Assembly (NCBI RefSeq): GCF_035918095.1 | Contig: NZ_CP109137.1 | Location: 4,404,001-4,468,000 of the forward strand | Reading direction: 5' to 3' | DNA length: 64,000 bases | From: Streptomyces sp. NBC_01750 | Lineage (GTDB): Bacteria; Actinomycetota; Actinomycetes; Streptomycetales; Streptomycetaceae | Part shown: one piece after another, positions 1 to 8,292 of the stretch | Numbering within the stretch: position 1 is the stretch's first letter | Layout: each line of letters begins with the position of its first letter | The notes under the pieces: generated by a model | Database searches by the model: none | The model's input: only the letters and a program-made list of their open reading frames with translations | What the model was told of the DNA's origin: nothing | Program-made: the position numbers and the translations under genes

Positions 1-599
1 TCGGCATCGACCTCGACACCAAGTCCGCCACGTCCTCGGCCGACTCCGTGTCCGCGCTCCAGCACCTGGCCCTGCGGCATCTGTTCACGATCCCGGAGAC
101 GGTCACGGTCCTCACCCCCAGCGGCGGCCGCCACCTCTGGCTGACCGGACCGCCGGACGTCATCGTCCCGAACTCCGCGAGCCGGCTCGCCCCCGGCATC
201 GACGTCCGCGGCGCCGGCGGCTATCTCGTGGGCCCCGGCTCGGTCTCCGCCCACGGCGCGTACCGCCTCGCTCCCGGTACCGCCGAGCTGTCACCCGCGC
301 CCTGCCCCCGCGCACTCCTCCGCCTTGTCACACCCCCCGCACGCTCCGGCCACTTCACCCACGCCGCAGCGTCCCGGCCGCCCCGGGGCCAGGGCCTGGT
401 CCACTTCGTGCTCTCGGCGCACGAGGGCCAGCGCAACACCCGGCTGTTCTGGGCGGCTTGCCGCGCGTACGAGAACGGCTTCGGCGAGGAGCTCGCGGAC
501 GCCCTCACCGATGCGGCGGTCCGCGCGGGCCTCACCGAACGCGAAGCCCGGGCGACGATCGCCTCGGCCGACCGACTGACCTCGGGTCACCGCCACTGA
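1..599 (+). CDS. Bifunctional DNA primase/polymerase N-terminal domain protein (5' truncated)
   Basis: The reading frame is open from the left edge (first codon at base 3) to TGA at 599, so the true start lies outside the window. The visible part begins with GIDLD, which matches the acidic D-x-D motif of prim-pol (AEP superfamily) domains. It continues with TPSGGRHLWL, which carries the conserved His, and RGAGGYLVGPGS, the usual last strand of this domain. Proteins of this family in actinomycetes come from chromosomes, plasmids and prophages; the domain makes primers or short DNA strands, but the cellular role of chromosomal copies is not established. The last 70 residues are an alpha-helical tail. 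The family call is fairly secure; the function is family-based inference. Confidence 0.8.
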   Translation, partial: GIDLDTKSATSSADSVSALQHLALRHLFTIPETVTVLTPSGGRHLWLTGPPDVIVPNSASRLAPGIDVRGAGGYLVGPGSVSAHGAYRLAPGTAELSPAPCPRALLRLVTPPARSGHFTHAAASRPPRGQGLVHFVLSAHEGQRNTRLFWAACRAYENGFGEELADALTDAAVRAGLTEREARATIASADRLTSGHRH

Positions 600-760
600 C
601 GGGGCGCCCCGGCGGGGGCACCCGTACCGGCCCCTGCTCCCGGTTCGGCCGGTTCGTGCCGCGGTCGGCTCCCGCTCCCGCACTGGCTCACCCGCCCGGA
701 CGGGCCCACCCTGGATGCAGGGGCACGATCCCGCCCACGGGGGACTCACGGAGACCCGCC

Positions 761-1570
761 ATGAGCGTTCATAAGGTCGGAAAAGACATCACCGTACTCA
801 GCGACTGCCTGGAAGTGCCCGGGATCGGCTTCCTCCCGGTCAACGCCTTCGTCCTGCACGCCACCCAGCCCGTCGTCGTCGACACCGGCCTCGGGCTCCC
901 CGACCGGAACTTCCTCGAAACGCTCAGCTCGGCCATCGACCCCGCCGACGTGCGGTGGATCTGGCTCACCCACCCCGACCGGGACCACACCGGCGGACTG
1001 TTCGATCTACTCGCCGCCGCGCCCCACGCGCGCGTGGTGACCACGTTCATCGGCGCCGGGCTCATGTCCACCGAGCGGCCGCTGCCGCTCGACCGCATCT
1101 GCCTGGTCAACCCCGGCCAGACCCTGGAGGCCGGCGACCGCGCACTCATGGCCTTCCGGCCTCCGCTGTTCGACAACCCCGCCACCGTCGGCTTCTATGA
1201 CGAGCGATCGGCGGCCTGCTTCAGCTCCGACTGCTTCGGCGCGCCCATGCCCAGCGCCGAACTCGCCCTCACCGACAACGTCGGCTCCTTCCCCGCCGAG
1301 CAGCTGCGCGACGCGCAACTGCTGTGGGCCACGGTCGACAGCCCCTGGGTCCACACCGTCGACATCGGTAAGTACCTCGCCACTCTCCAGCAGCTGCGGA
1401 TCATGGACCCCGAGGTCGTCCTCTGCACCCACCTGCCGCCCGCGGTCGGCCTCGCTCCACAGATGACCGACACGCTCGCCGCGGCGCCCGACGCGGATCC
1501 GTTCGTCGGGCCGGACCAGCGGGCACTCGAGAAGATGCTCGCCGGCTTCGAACCGGGCGGCGGCACCTGA
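761..1570 (+). CDS. MBL-fold metallo-hydrolase, flavodiiron-like metal site
   Basis: A 269-residue metallo-beta-lactamase-fold protein starting MSVHKVGKDITVLSD, with the ATG at 761 preceded by GGAGACC. The metal-binding loop reads THPDRDHTGG near residue 70. The classic hydrolase motif is H-x-H-x-D-H, whereas here the second His is Asp, giving H-x-D-x-D-H. This is closer to the H-x-E-x-D-H of di-iron flavodiiron (ROO/ODP) proteins. Further ligand candidates are the Asp of CFSSDCFG and the His of CTHLPP. No flavodoxin domain follows, so electron transfer would need a partner. Substrate unknown; an oxygen or NO reductase-like or sensor role is inference. A strong hairpin terminator follows. Confidence 0.75.
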   Translation: MSVHKVGKDITVLSDCLEVPGIGFLPVNAFVLHATQPVVVDTGLGLPDRNFLETLSSAIDPADVRWIWLTHPDRDHTGGLFDLLAAAPHARVVTTFIGAGLMSTERPLPLDRICLVNPGQTLEAGDRALMAFRPPLFDNPATVGFYDERSAACFSSDCFGAPMPSAELALTDNVGSFPAEQLRDAQLLWATVDSPWVHTVDIGKYLATLQQLRIMDPEVVLCTHLPPAVGLAPQMTDTLAAAPDADPFVGPDQRALEKMLAGFEPGGGT

Positions 1571-1610
1571 CGGCACGTGCGCACACCGGCACGCCACACG
1601 GTGAACGCCG

Positions 1611-1641
1611 AGGGGGTGTCTCCGACTCGGAGACACCCCCT
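1611..1641 (+). terminator. Intrinsic hairpin terminator after the MBL-fold gene
   Basis: A perfect inverted repeat with 15-base arms around a single central base (AGGGGGTGTCTCCGA / TCGGAGACACCCCCT) lies 41 bases after the MBL stop. Streptomyces terminators often lack a U tract, as here. It also lies just outside the left copy of the tRNA-Ser repeat and could stop transcripts from either side. Confidence 0.75.
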
Positions 1642-1679
1642 CCGACCAACCCCTCTGACCAGCTCTTACGCTGACCTGC

Positions 1680-1739
1680 GCGGTGGGTGTGGGATTTGAA
1701 CCCACGGTGACATCGCTGCCACGACGGTTTTCAAGACCG
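1680..1739 (-). repeat. Left att repeat: 3' part of tRNA-Ser(UGA), duplicated
   Basis: These 60 bases are identical to 4697-4756. On the minus strand they hold the tRNA-Ser anticodon loop and 3' stem, the variable arm, the T arm and the 3' acceptor strand, but not the 5' half of the tRNA. Identity stops exactly at the 5' side of the anticodon stem. This is the pattern left by site-specific integration into a tRNA gene by a tyrosine recombinase. The adjoining bases do not pair with the acceptor, so this copy is not a working tRNA. Confidence 0.88.
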
Positions 1740-2068
1740 CCCCATATACCAATCCTCCGGGCACGTGGCCTGGGCAGACGAGCTTCGAAGGACTGCGCTC
1801 TCATGCCTCCAGGCTGCGACCGGTGGCCGCTCACAGCACTCCCAGGTCCCGGTCGGGGCGGCAGATCGTGCAGGGTTCGACGTGCGCGGCGCGGGCCGCG
1901 GAACGTGTCGAGGCTGAGCTGTTCATGGTCGCGCCAGACTTTGTCCAGTAAGCGATAATTGTGATATTAGCCGGTCCACGGATGACCCAGAGTCGGCGCT
2001 CGGGTTCCCGCCGCTGGCGGCTTATCAGGGGTCATATCCAAACCGGCCATCCATCGGGAGAGGTCGAT

Positions 2069-2557
2069 ATGAGCACCCTGCAAGCGCATCAGGACGGCGC
2101 AACGGACGTCGTCAAGGATCCGACCATCAATATGAGCCTCGAAGTCATCGTCATCCCGGTGGCTGACGTCGACCGTGCCCTGCGCTTCTACAGGAGCCTG
2201 GGGTGGCGGCTCGACGCGGACTACGAAGCCGGCCCGGAGTTCCGGATCGTGCAGGTGACGCCCCCGGGGTCGGTGGGCTCGGTTATCTTCGGCCGCGGGG
2301 TCACCCCCGTGGCACCGGGCTCCGCCCAGGGTCTCTATCTCGTGGTCTTCGACATCGACCGCGCCCGCGCTGACCTGGTCGGCAGGGGCGTTGACGTGAG
2401 CGAGGTCTTCCACAATGTCTACGACAGCGGCGTCCAGGAGTCGGTGGACGGCCCCGATCCAGAGCGTCGCAGCTACGCCTCATACGCCTCGTTCAGTGAC
2501 CCGGACGGCAATGGGTGGTTGCTGCAAGAGGTCCAGGTGCGACTGCCCGGACGGTGA
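2069..2557 (+). CDS. VOC family (glyoxalase/bleomycin-resistance fold) protein
   Basis: A 162-residue protein. The ATG at 2069 is chosen because GGGAGAGG lies at the proper distance upstream; an in-frame start further left has no ribosome site. After about 27 variable residues it shows the VOC pattern LEVIVIPVADVDRALRFYRS, then FVF-type strands and the closing FSDPDGNGWLLQEVQ, which supplies the usual C-terminal metal-ligand Glu. VOC proteins include lyases, dioxygenases and antibiotic-binding proteins, so the substrate cannot be told. It is the first gene of the tRNA-Ser insertion, 27 bases before a small partner gene, and both are probably co-transcribed. Confidence 0.8.
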   Translation: MSTLQAHQDGATDVVKDPTINMSLEVIVIPVADVDRALRFYRSLGWRLDADYEAGPEFRIVQVTPPGSVGSVIFGRGVTPVAPGSAQGLYLVVFDIDRARADLVGRGVDVSEVFHNVYDSGVQESVDGPDPERRSYASYASFSDPDGNGWLLQEVQVRLPGR

Positions 2558-2584
2558 CTCCGGCACGACGGAGGAGGTTTCGCC

Positions 2585-2773
2585 ATGAATGTCACCGCGT
2601 CGGCAGAACTCTTGCGTGAGACCGCGGAGCACCACGGTCCGTACGAGGCGACGGCCCCGGAGCACAACTGGTGGGACTGGTACGCCGCGTACATGGTCGC
2701 CCGTGAGAACGGCCGGACTCCCGACGAGGCGGCCGGCGACGCCGCGCTCCACATGGAACCGGTGCTCCGGTGA
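2585..2773 (+). CDS. Small conserved protein downstream of the VOC gene
   Basis: A 62-residue acidic protein with a strong ribosome site (GGAGGAGG, seven bases before ATG). The pattern AELLRETAEHHG followed by HNWWDWYAAYMVARENG and a helical tail resembles short proteins often encoded beside or fused to VOC proteins in actinobacteria and rhizobia. Its function is unknown. The invariant-looking WWDWY block suggests a binding helix rather than a random ORF. Synteny and the ribosome site make it very likely a real gene. Confidence 0.75.
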   Translation: MNVTASAELLRETAEHHGPYEATAPEHNWWDWYAAYMVARENGRTPDEAAGDAALHMEPVLR

Positions 2774-2815
2774 AGGCCGACTGCGACGTTCAGCCCCGGG
2801 GCGAAGAGCGCCTGT

Positions 2816-3223
2816 TCAGTCGATGACGGCGGTGGCTTCGATCTCGACCAGATGGTCGGGTACGTCCAGTGCCGCAATGCCCAGCAGCGAGGCAGGGGGT
2901 GCCGCGGTGACCCCCAGCTTCACGGCCGCCCGACCGAGCCCCTCCATGAGCAGGGGCATCTTGTCGGGGGTCCAGTCGACGACGTAGACGGTCAGTTTCG
3001 CCACGTCGTCGAAGGAGCCGCCGACCTCGGCCAGGGCGGTGCCGATGTTGAGGTAGCACTGCTCGACCTGAGCGGCGAGGTCGCCTTCGCCGACCGTGAC
3101 ACCGTCGACGTCCCAGGCGACCTGCCCGGCGATGAAGACCAGCTTCGAGCCGGTCGCGATCGACACCTGCCGGTATGCGTCTATTTCCGGCAATCCGTTG
3201 GGGTTTACCAGGGTGATGGCCAT
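2816..3223 (-). CDS. RidA/YjgF/UK114 family protein
   Basis: A 135-residue protein; the ATG at 3223 has GGAGGC upstream at good spacing. It matches the RidA fold: VFIAGQVAWD near residue 30, QVEQCYLNIGTALAE in the central helix, and a C-terminal VEIEATAVID strand. RidA proteins deaminate reactive enamine/imine intermediates from PLP enzymes. However, the arginine used by true RidA in the C-terminal part (R-x-x-VEI) is replaced here by H in PDHLVEIE, so this may be a divergent subgroup (Rid-like) with another substrate. It is divergent from the HxlR regulator at 3333, its probable regulator. Confidence 0.85.
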   Translation of the reverse strand: MAITLVNPNGLPEIDAYRQVSIATGSKLVFIAGQVAWDVDGVTVGEGDLAAQVEQCYLNIGTALAEVGGSFDDVAKLTVYVVDWTPDKMPLLMEGLGRAAVKLGVTAAPPASLLGIAALDVPDHLVEIEATAVID

Positions 3224-3332
3224 GCTGTCCGCCTCCATTGCCATGAGAGCCGCTCTCTTGTGGTTACTCAGAAACCGTAGGAGAGTGGCCGCTGACATGG
3301 AAGAACGCACTTTTCGGTGACTGGGGAACCTG

Positions 3333-3713
3333 ATGGTGACCAAGCAGTTCAGCGGCTCGCCCGAGGATGCGGACCTGAGGCGTGCGGACTCTCTGGCGCG
3401 GGAGATCTTCTCGGACGTCGCCAACAAGTGGGCGCTCCTGATCATCGAGTCTCTCGGTGAACGCACCCTGCGCTTCAGCGAGCTGCGGAACGAGATCGGG
3501 GGCGTCAGCCACAAGATGCTCACCCAGAACCTGCGCATGCTGGAGCGCAACGGTCTGATCGAGCGGACGGTTCACCCCGTCGTGCCGCCGCGGGTCGAGT
3601 ACACCCTCACCGAGCCGGGCCAGGCCCTGCGGGTGACGATCGACGGACTGTGCGACTGGACCCACCGGTACCTCGGTCACATCGAGGCCTCCCGCCATCG
3701 CTTCGAAGCCTGA
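3333..3713 (+). CDS. HxlR/DUF24 family winged-helix regulator
   Basis: A 126-residue protein with the HxlR pattern: KWALLIIESLGERTLRF at the first helix, FSELRNEIGGVSHKMLTQ as the recognition helices, and RTVHPVVPPRVEYTLTEPG as the wing. No N-terminal Cys near the helix is seen, unlike redox-sensing members (HypR, YodB), so a small-molecule signal is more likely. It is transcribed away from the RidA-like gene. The 109-base gap between them has room for a shared operator, although no clear palindrome stands out. Repression of the RidA-like gene is inferred from the arrangement. Confidence 0.87.
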   Translation: MVTKQFSGSPEDADLRRADSLAREIFSDVANKWALLIIESLGERTLRFSELRNEIGGVSHKMLTQNLRMLERNGLIERTVHPVVPPRVEYTLTEPGQALRVTIDGLCDWTHRYLGHIEASRHRFEA

Positions 3714-3716
3714 CGG

Positions 3717-3960
3717 GTCGGTGAGGGCTGCGGGGGTGACGGTGCCGAGGTAGATGTATCCGCGTTTGTCGTAGCGGGGTGGTGACGGCCCGGTGCTGCT
3801 TCACCCGGGCGATGGCCCGTTCGACGGAGAGTCGGCACTGGAGTACTGGATGCACAAGCCTTCCAGCAGCGCCGTCAGATGGCGGCGGGCGGTGTCGGTG
3901 CGGGCAGTGGGGACGCTGCTGTGGACGGTTGCGGCGTAGGCGATTCCGCACGCCGCATGA
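3717..3960 (-). pseudogene. IS5-type transposase C-terminal remnant, frameshifted
   Basis: On the minus strand one frame reads SVERAIARVKQHRAVTT. A one-base shift later another frame reads RYDKRGYIYLGTVTPAALT. Joined, they give the familiar C-terminal pattern of IS5-group DDE transposases of Streptomyces, where VERAI..K supplies the catalytic Glu helix and YDKRGY precedes the last helix. The rest of the transposase and its ends are missing, and the fragment runs directly into the HxlR 3' end. It is dead. The remaining bases to 4111 show no gene. Its presence supports an insertion- and deletion-prone past for this segment. Confidence 0.6.
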
Positions 3961-4111
3961 TTTCAGAACGGCCGGCCGAGCCGTCTGTAGGCCGCGGGAC
4001 GGTGGCCAACGGAGACCAGCAATGACAATCGCCGACGGCTCAACGGCAGGTCAAAGGCGGGGTAGTGGGTGAAGCCGCAGGCCGGATCAACAACCAGGGC
4101 AAGAAGTAGCC

Positions 4112-4507
4112 CTAGGTTGGATCCTGTGGCTGAGCTGACAAGTCGTGCCACTCGTGACCGCACCCGTTGGCGCAGTGCAGCGCCCTCCTGCGGGTATCGG
4201 CGATGCTGAAGAGGGCGACGAGCAGGCGAAATGACTTCGTGAGTTCATAGGCCGGAAGTCGGTCCATCCCGAAGCGCCATTTCGTGAGCATCACCGCAGG
4301 CGTGTGCGTGGGTCGAATGCCAGAGCGCGCGATGCTCTCTGGCACATCGTCCTCGCGCGCCCGGGCCTGCCCGCAGAACAGCACCAGCGTGTGCAAAGCC
4401 TTGCGTTGGTCATCCTCCGAGAGGCCCTCAAACCACTCGACACCCTCAGGCGCAGGTCTGAGCCCTTGTGCGAGTTCGTTCAGGATCACCTCGTGTGCGT
4501 ACAGCAC
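4112..4507 (-). CDS. DUF5958 family protein
   Basis: A 131-residue protein of a family restricted largely to actinomycetes. Recognisable blocks are VILNELAQGLRP near the N terminus, VEWFEGLSEDDQRKALHTL, and SGIRPTHTPAVML, followed by FRLLVALFSIADTRRR. The GTG at 4507 is chosen because family members begin just before the VxLNELAQG block and a GGGTGGGG stretch precedes it; the frame stays open 40 codons further upstream. The tail CANGCGHEWHDL has a Cys/His cluster of the kind that can hold zinc. Function unknown. DUF5958 genes often lie in variable regions, which fits this location inside the tRNA-Ser insertion. Confidence 0.72.
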   Translation of the reverse strand: MLYAHEVILNELAQGLRPAPEGVEWFEGLSEDDQRKALHTLVLFCGQARAREDDVPESIARSGIRPTHTPAVMLTKWRFGMDRLPAYELTKSFRLLVALFSIADTRRRALHCANGCGHEWHDLSAQPQDPT

Positions 4508-4655
4508 AGCCCCCCACCCCCATGTGATCAGGCCGATGGTATGCCCGCAGCCTCCCGCGAGCAGCACAGTTTCGGGTGTTCTGCGTGCCCCTTCCGTGCC
4601 CGATCGAGCAGGAACAACGGGGAGCACCGGGCTATCACGGCGACCCGACAGGCCG

Positions 4656-4690
4656 ACGGCCCCTGACCATCGATACTGGTCAGGGGCCGT
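4656..4690 (-). terminator. Terminator of tRNA-Ser(UGA)
   Basis: A perfect 14-bp inverted repeat (ACGGCCCCTGACCA / TGGTCAGGGGCCGT) with a 7-base loop begins eight bases after the tRNA 3' end on the minus strand. The placement fits a tRNA transcript terminator, and it lies just inside the right att repeat. Confidence 0.8.
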
Positions 4691-4696
4691 TCATCT

Positions 4697-4756
4697 GCGG
4701 TGGGTGTGGGATTTGAACCCACGGTGACATCGCTGCCACGACGGTTTTCAAGACCG
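4697..4756 (-). repeat. Right att repeat within tRNA-Ser(UGA)
   Basis: These 60 bases are identical to 1680-1739. They cover the 3' acceptor, T arm, variable arm and anticodon loop of the intact tRNA. Identity ends after the anticodon-stem strand, which is the usual crossover zone for tyrosine integrases that use tRNA genes. Confidence 0.88.
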
Positions 4757-4784
4757 TTCCCTTAGGCCGCTCGGGCAACCCACC
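4698..4784 (-). tRNA. tRNA-Ser (anticodon UGA)
   Basis: An 87-base class II tRNA. The acceptor strands GGTGGGT and ACCCACC pair fully and G is the discriminator. The D stem is CCC/GGG, the anticodon stem ACGGT/ACCGT carries loop CTTGAAA (anticodon TGA), and a long variable arm and T stem GTGGG/CCCAC follow. CCA is not encoded. It reads the UCA/UCG-type serine box and is the integration target of the neighbouring element. Confidence 0.95.
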
Positions 4785-4910
4785 CACGCCCCGGCCGCCT
4801 GCGGCGGAGCGGGCTACAGACTACCGGGCCCGCGTCACGCGTCGCAGCATCGTTCTTCGGCACGGGCAGAGCGGACAGCAGTACTGGCACCCGGAGCCGG
4901 CGGGCCGGCG

Positions 4911-6455
<1,545 letters not shown>

Positions 6456-6727
6456 AGCTCTTTCTCCTCAGGTTCCACGTCAGTCTTGGGCATGCATTCC
6501 GCTGTGCAGGTGTCTGCAGTCAGCTTTTCCCAGAGCGCGTCAGGCCACTGTAAGCAGGACCTGTGCGTATGCCCGCAATCCTTTACGTCCGACAAAACGG
6601 ACGCATCTTCAGGTTCGCCGGACGCGCTCGTCGAGCGGGGGCCGCGACCGGCCCACCGGACGGCAACTGCCGACCGGACATCGGCTCCCCGCACGCGTCT
6701 ACCCCGCCACGGTGACACCATGACGCG

Positions 6728-7537
6728 GTGACTCAAGCACGACAGCACAACATCCAGGTCGTCGCCCACCGAGGCGCCTCCGAAGACGCCCCCGAGCACA
6801 CGCTGGCCGCGTACAGAAAGGCGATCGAGGACGGCGCCGACGCCCTCGAGTGCGATGTACGCCTCACCGCCGACGGCCACCTCGTCTGCGTCCACGACCG
6901 CCGCGTCAACCGCACCTCGAACGGCCGCGGGGCCGTATCCGCCCTGGAACTCGCGGATCTCGCCGCCCTCGACTTCGGTACATGGAAGGGCCACGAGGAC
7001 GCCGCGGAGAGCCCCGACTGGGGAGACCCCTCACTCACCTCCGTACTCACCCTCGAGCGGCTGCTCGAGCTGGTGGCCGATTCCGGCCGCCGTATCGAAC
7101 TGGCCATCGAGACCAAACACCCGACCCGCTGGGCGGGCCAGGTGGAGGAGCGGCTGCTCCACCTGCTCGGGCGGTTCGGCCTGGCGGAGCCATCGACGGC
7201 GGACGATTCGCCCGTACGGATCATGAGCTTCTCGGCCCGCTCCCTGCACCGGGTCGCCGCGGCCTCGCCGAACATCCCCACCGTCTATCTGATGCAGTTC
7301 GTGTCACCGCGGCTGCGCGACGGACGGCTGCCCGCCGGCGCGCGGATCGCGGGGCCCGGCATCCGGATCGTCCGCAGCCATCCCGGCTACATCGCCCGAC
7401 TGCACCGGGCGGGGCATCGCGTCCACGTCTGGACGGTCAACGAGCCGGAGGACGTAGAGCTATGTGCCCGCCTCGGCGTGGAGGCAATCATCACCAATCG
7501 CCCCAAACAGGTGCTGTCCCAGCTGGGCCGCCTGTAG
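6728..7537 (+). CDS. Glycerophosphodiester phosphodiesterase
   Basis: A 269-residue GDPD-family protein with no signal peptide, so it is probably cytoplasmic (UgpQ-like). The catalytic pattern is complete: VAHRGASEDAPEHTLAAY (His and the substrate-phosphate Arg), ALECDVRLTADG (metal-binding E-x-D) and LVCVHDRRVNRTSNG (second His). The C terminus has the usual VHVWTVNEPEDVELC and VEAIITNRPKQVL. It hydrolyses glycerophosphodiesters from phospholipid turnover to glycerol-3-phosphate and an alcohol. GTG at 6728 is taken as the start because the conserved core begins ten residues later. Confidence 0.92.
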   Translation: MTQARQHNIQVVAHRGASEDAPEHTLAAYRKAIEDGADALECDVRLTADGHLVCVHDRRVNRTSNGRGAVSALELADLAALDFGTWKGHEDAAESPDWGDPSLTSVLTLERLLELVADSGRRIELAIETKHPTRWAGQVEERLLHLLGRFGLAEPSTADDSPVRIMSFSARSLHRVAAASPNIPTVYLMQFVSPRLRDGRLPAGARIAGPGIRIVRSHPGYIARLHRAGHRVHVWTVNEPEDVELCARLGVEAIITNRPKQVLSQLGRL

Positions 7538-7677
7538 CTGCGATTACAGGGAGTGCACCGGCGCGTTCGTTCCGCATTCGATCGTTACGAGTGCGTCACT
7601 GGTCCCGTCCTGGCCGGTTTCCGGTCCAGTCCATTGGGGCATTCACACCGTGGCGTGGGGCAAAGGAGGTCTCGGGG

Positions 7678-8190
7678 GTGGCGTTTGTGGTGGCACAGGA
7701 GGTGCCCACGTCGTCGAGCATGGCCGTACCCCATGGTCCTGCGGGCGTGGGTGAGGCGCGACACCGGATGCGCGAGCAGTTGAGCCGCAGCGGGGTGTCG
7801 GAGACGGTCCTCGACGATGCGGTATTGATCCTTTCCGAATTGCTCAGCAATGCCTGCCGGCACGGCAGGCCGCTGGGGCACGCGGAGGTGGGCGACGGTG
7901 ATGTCCGCGCCGCCTGGCGCATGGACAGAGCAGGCCGGCTGACGGTCGAAGTGACGGACGGAGGCGGTCCGACCCGACCGGTTCCGGCCACGCCCTCGGT
8001 CACCGCCCGCGGCGGCCGTGGGCTCAACATCATCAGTGCGCTGGCCCAGGACTGGGGTGTCCGCGACAGCACGACCGGTGAGGTCACCGTGTGGGTGATT
8101 GTCACTGAAGGGCACCGGCGCGAGGATTTCGCTACGCGCGTCGCAGTCCCGAGCTTCGACTTCGGGGAGTCGTACGACGATCTCGACTGA
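7678..8190 (+). CDS. HATPase_c anti-sigma-factor-like ATP-binding protein
   Basis: A 170-residue protein of the RsbW/SpoIIAB-like group that is greatly expanded in Streptomyces. The GTG at 7678 follows an ideal AAAGGAGGT site by seven bases. The N box is ILSELLSNACRHGRP (Asn and His in place), the G1 box is VEVTDGGG, and the G2 region is TARGGRGLNII. Such proteins bind and often phosphorylate anti-sigma antagonists or sigma factors in partner switching; the partner of this one is not shown. Another HATPase protein (14497) and a SpoIIE-type phosphatase (11368) lie within 8 kb. Confidence 0.85.
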   Translation: MAFVVAQEVPTSSSMAVPHGPAGVGEARHRMREQLSRSGVSETVLDDAVLILSELLSNACRHGRPLGHAEVGDGDVRAAWRMDRAGRLTVEVTDGGGPTRPVPATPSVTARGGRGLNIISALAQDWGVRDSTTGEVTVWVIVTEGHRREDFATRVAVPSFDFGESYDDLD

Positions 8191-8292
8191 AACGGGACCG
8201 ACCGCCATGGGGCCGCTGCACCCCCGGGAAGGCGACGGACGGCTAGGCTCGCGCCCGAGACAGCACCACCGCAGTCGGGAGAGAGCCACACC

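Larger units (their letters stand above)
1680..4756. mobile_element. Small integrated element or remnant in tRNA-Ser(UGA)
   Basis: A 3.1-kb segment lies between two perfect 60-bp copies of the tRNA-Ser(UGA) 3' part. The right copy belongs to the intact tRNA and the left copy is the displaced 3' fragment. The contents are accessory: VOC protein, small partner, RidA-like protein, HxlR regulator, a frameshifted IS transposase tail and a DUF5958 gene. No integrase, excisionase or replication gene is visible. It is therefore either a decayed integrative element or a cassette that needs an integrase supplied elsewhere. Bases 1740-2068 hold no gene; a short AT-rich stretch near 1950-1972 could be an integrase arm site, which is a guess. 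Confidence 0.75.

Noticed and set aside
1680..1765. Second functional tRNA-Ser at the left att repeat
   Set aside because: The 5' acceptor region does not pair with the ACCCACC 3' strand, and the D arm is not formed. Only the 3' part is tRNA.
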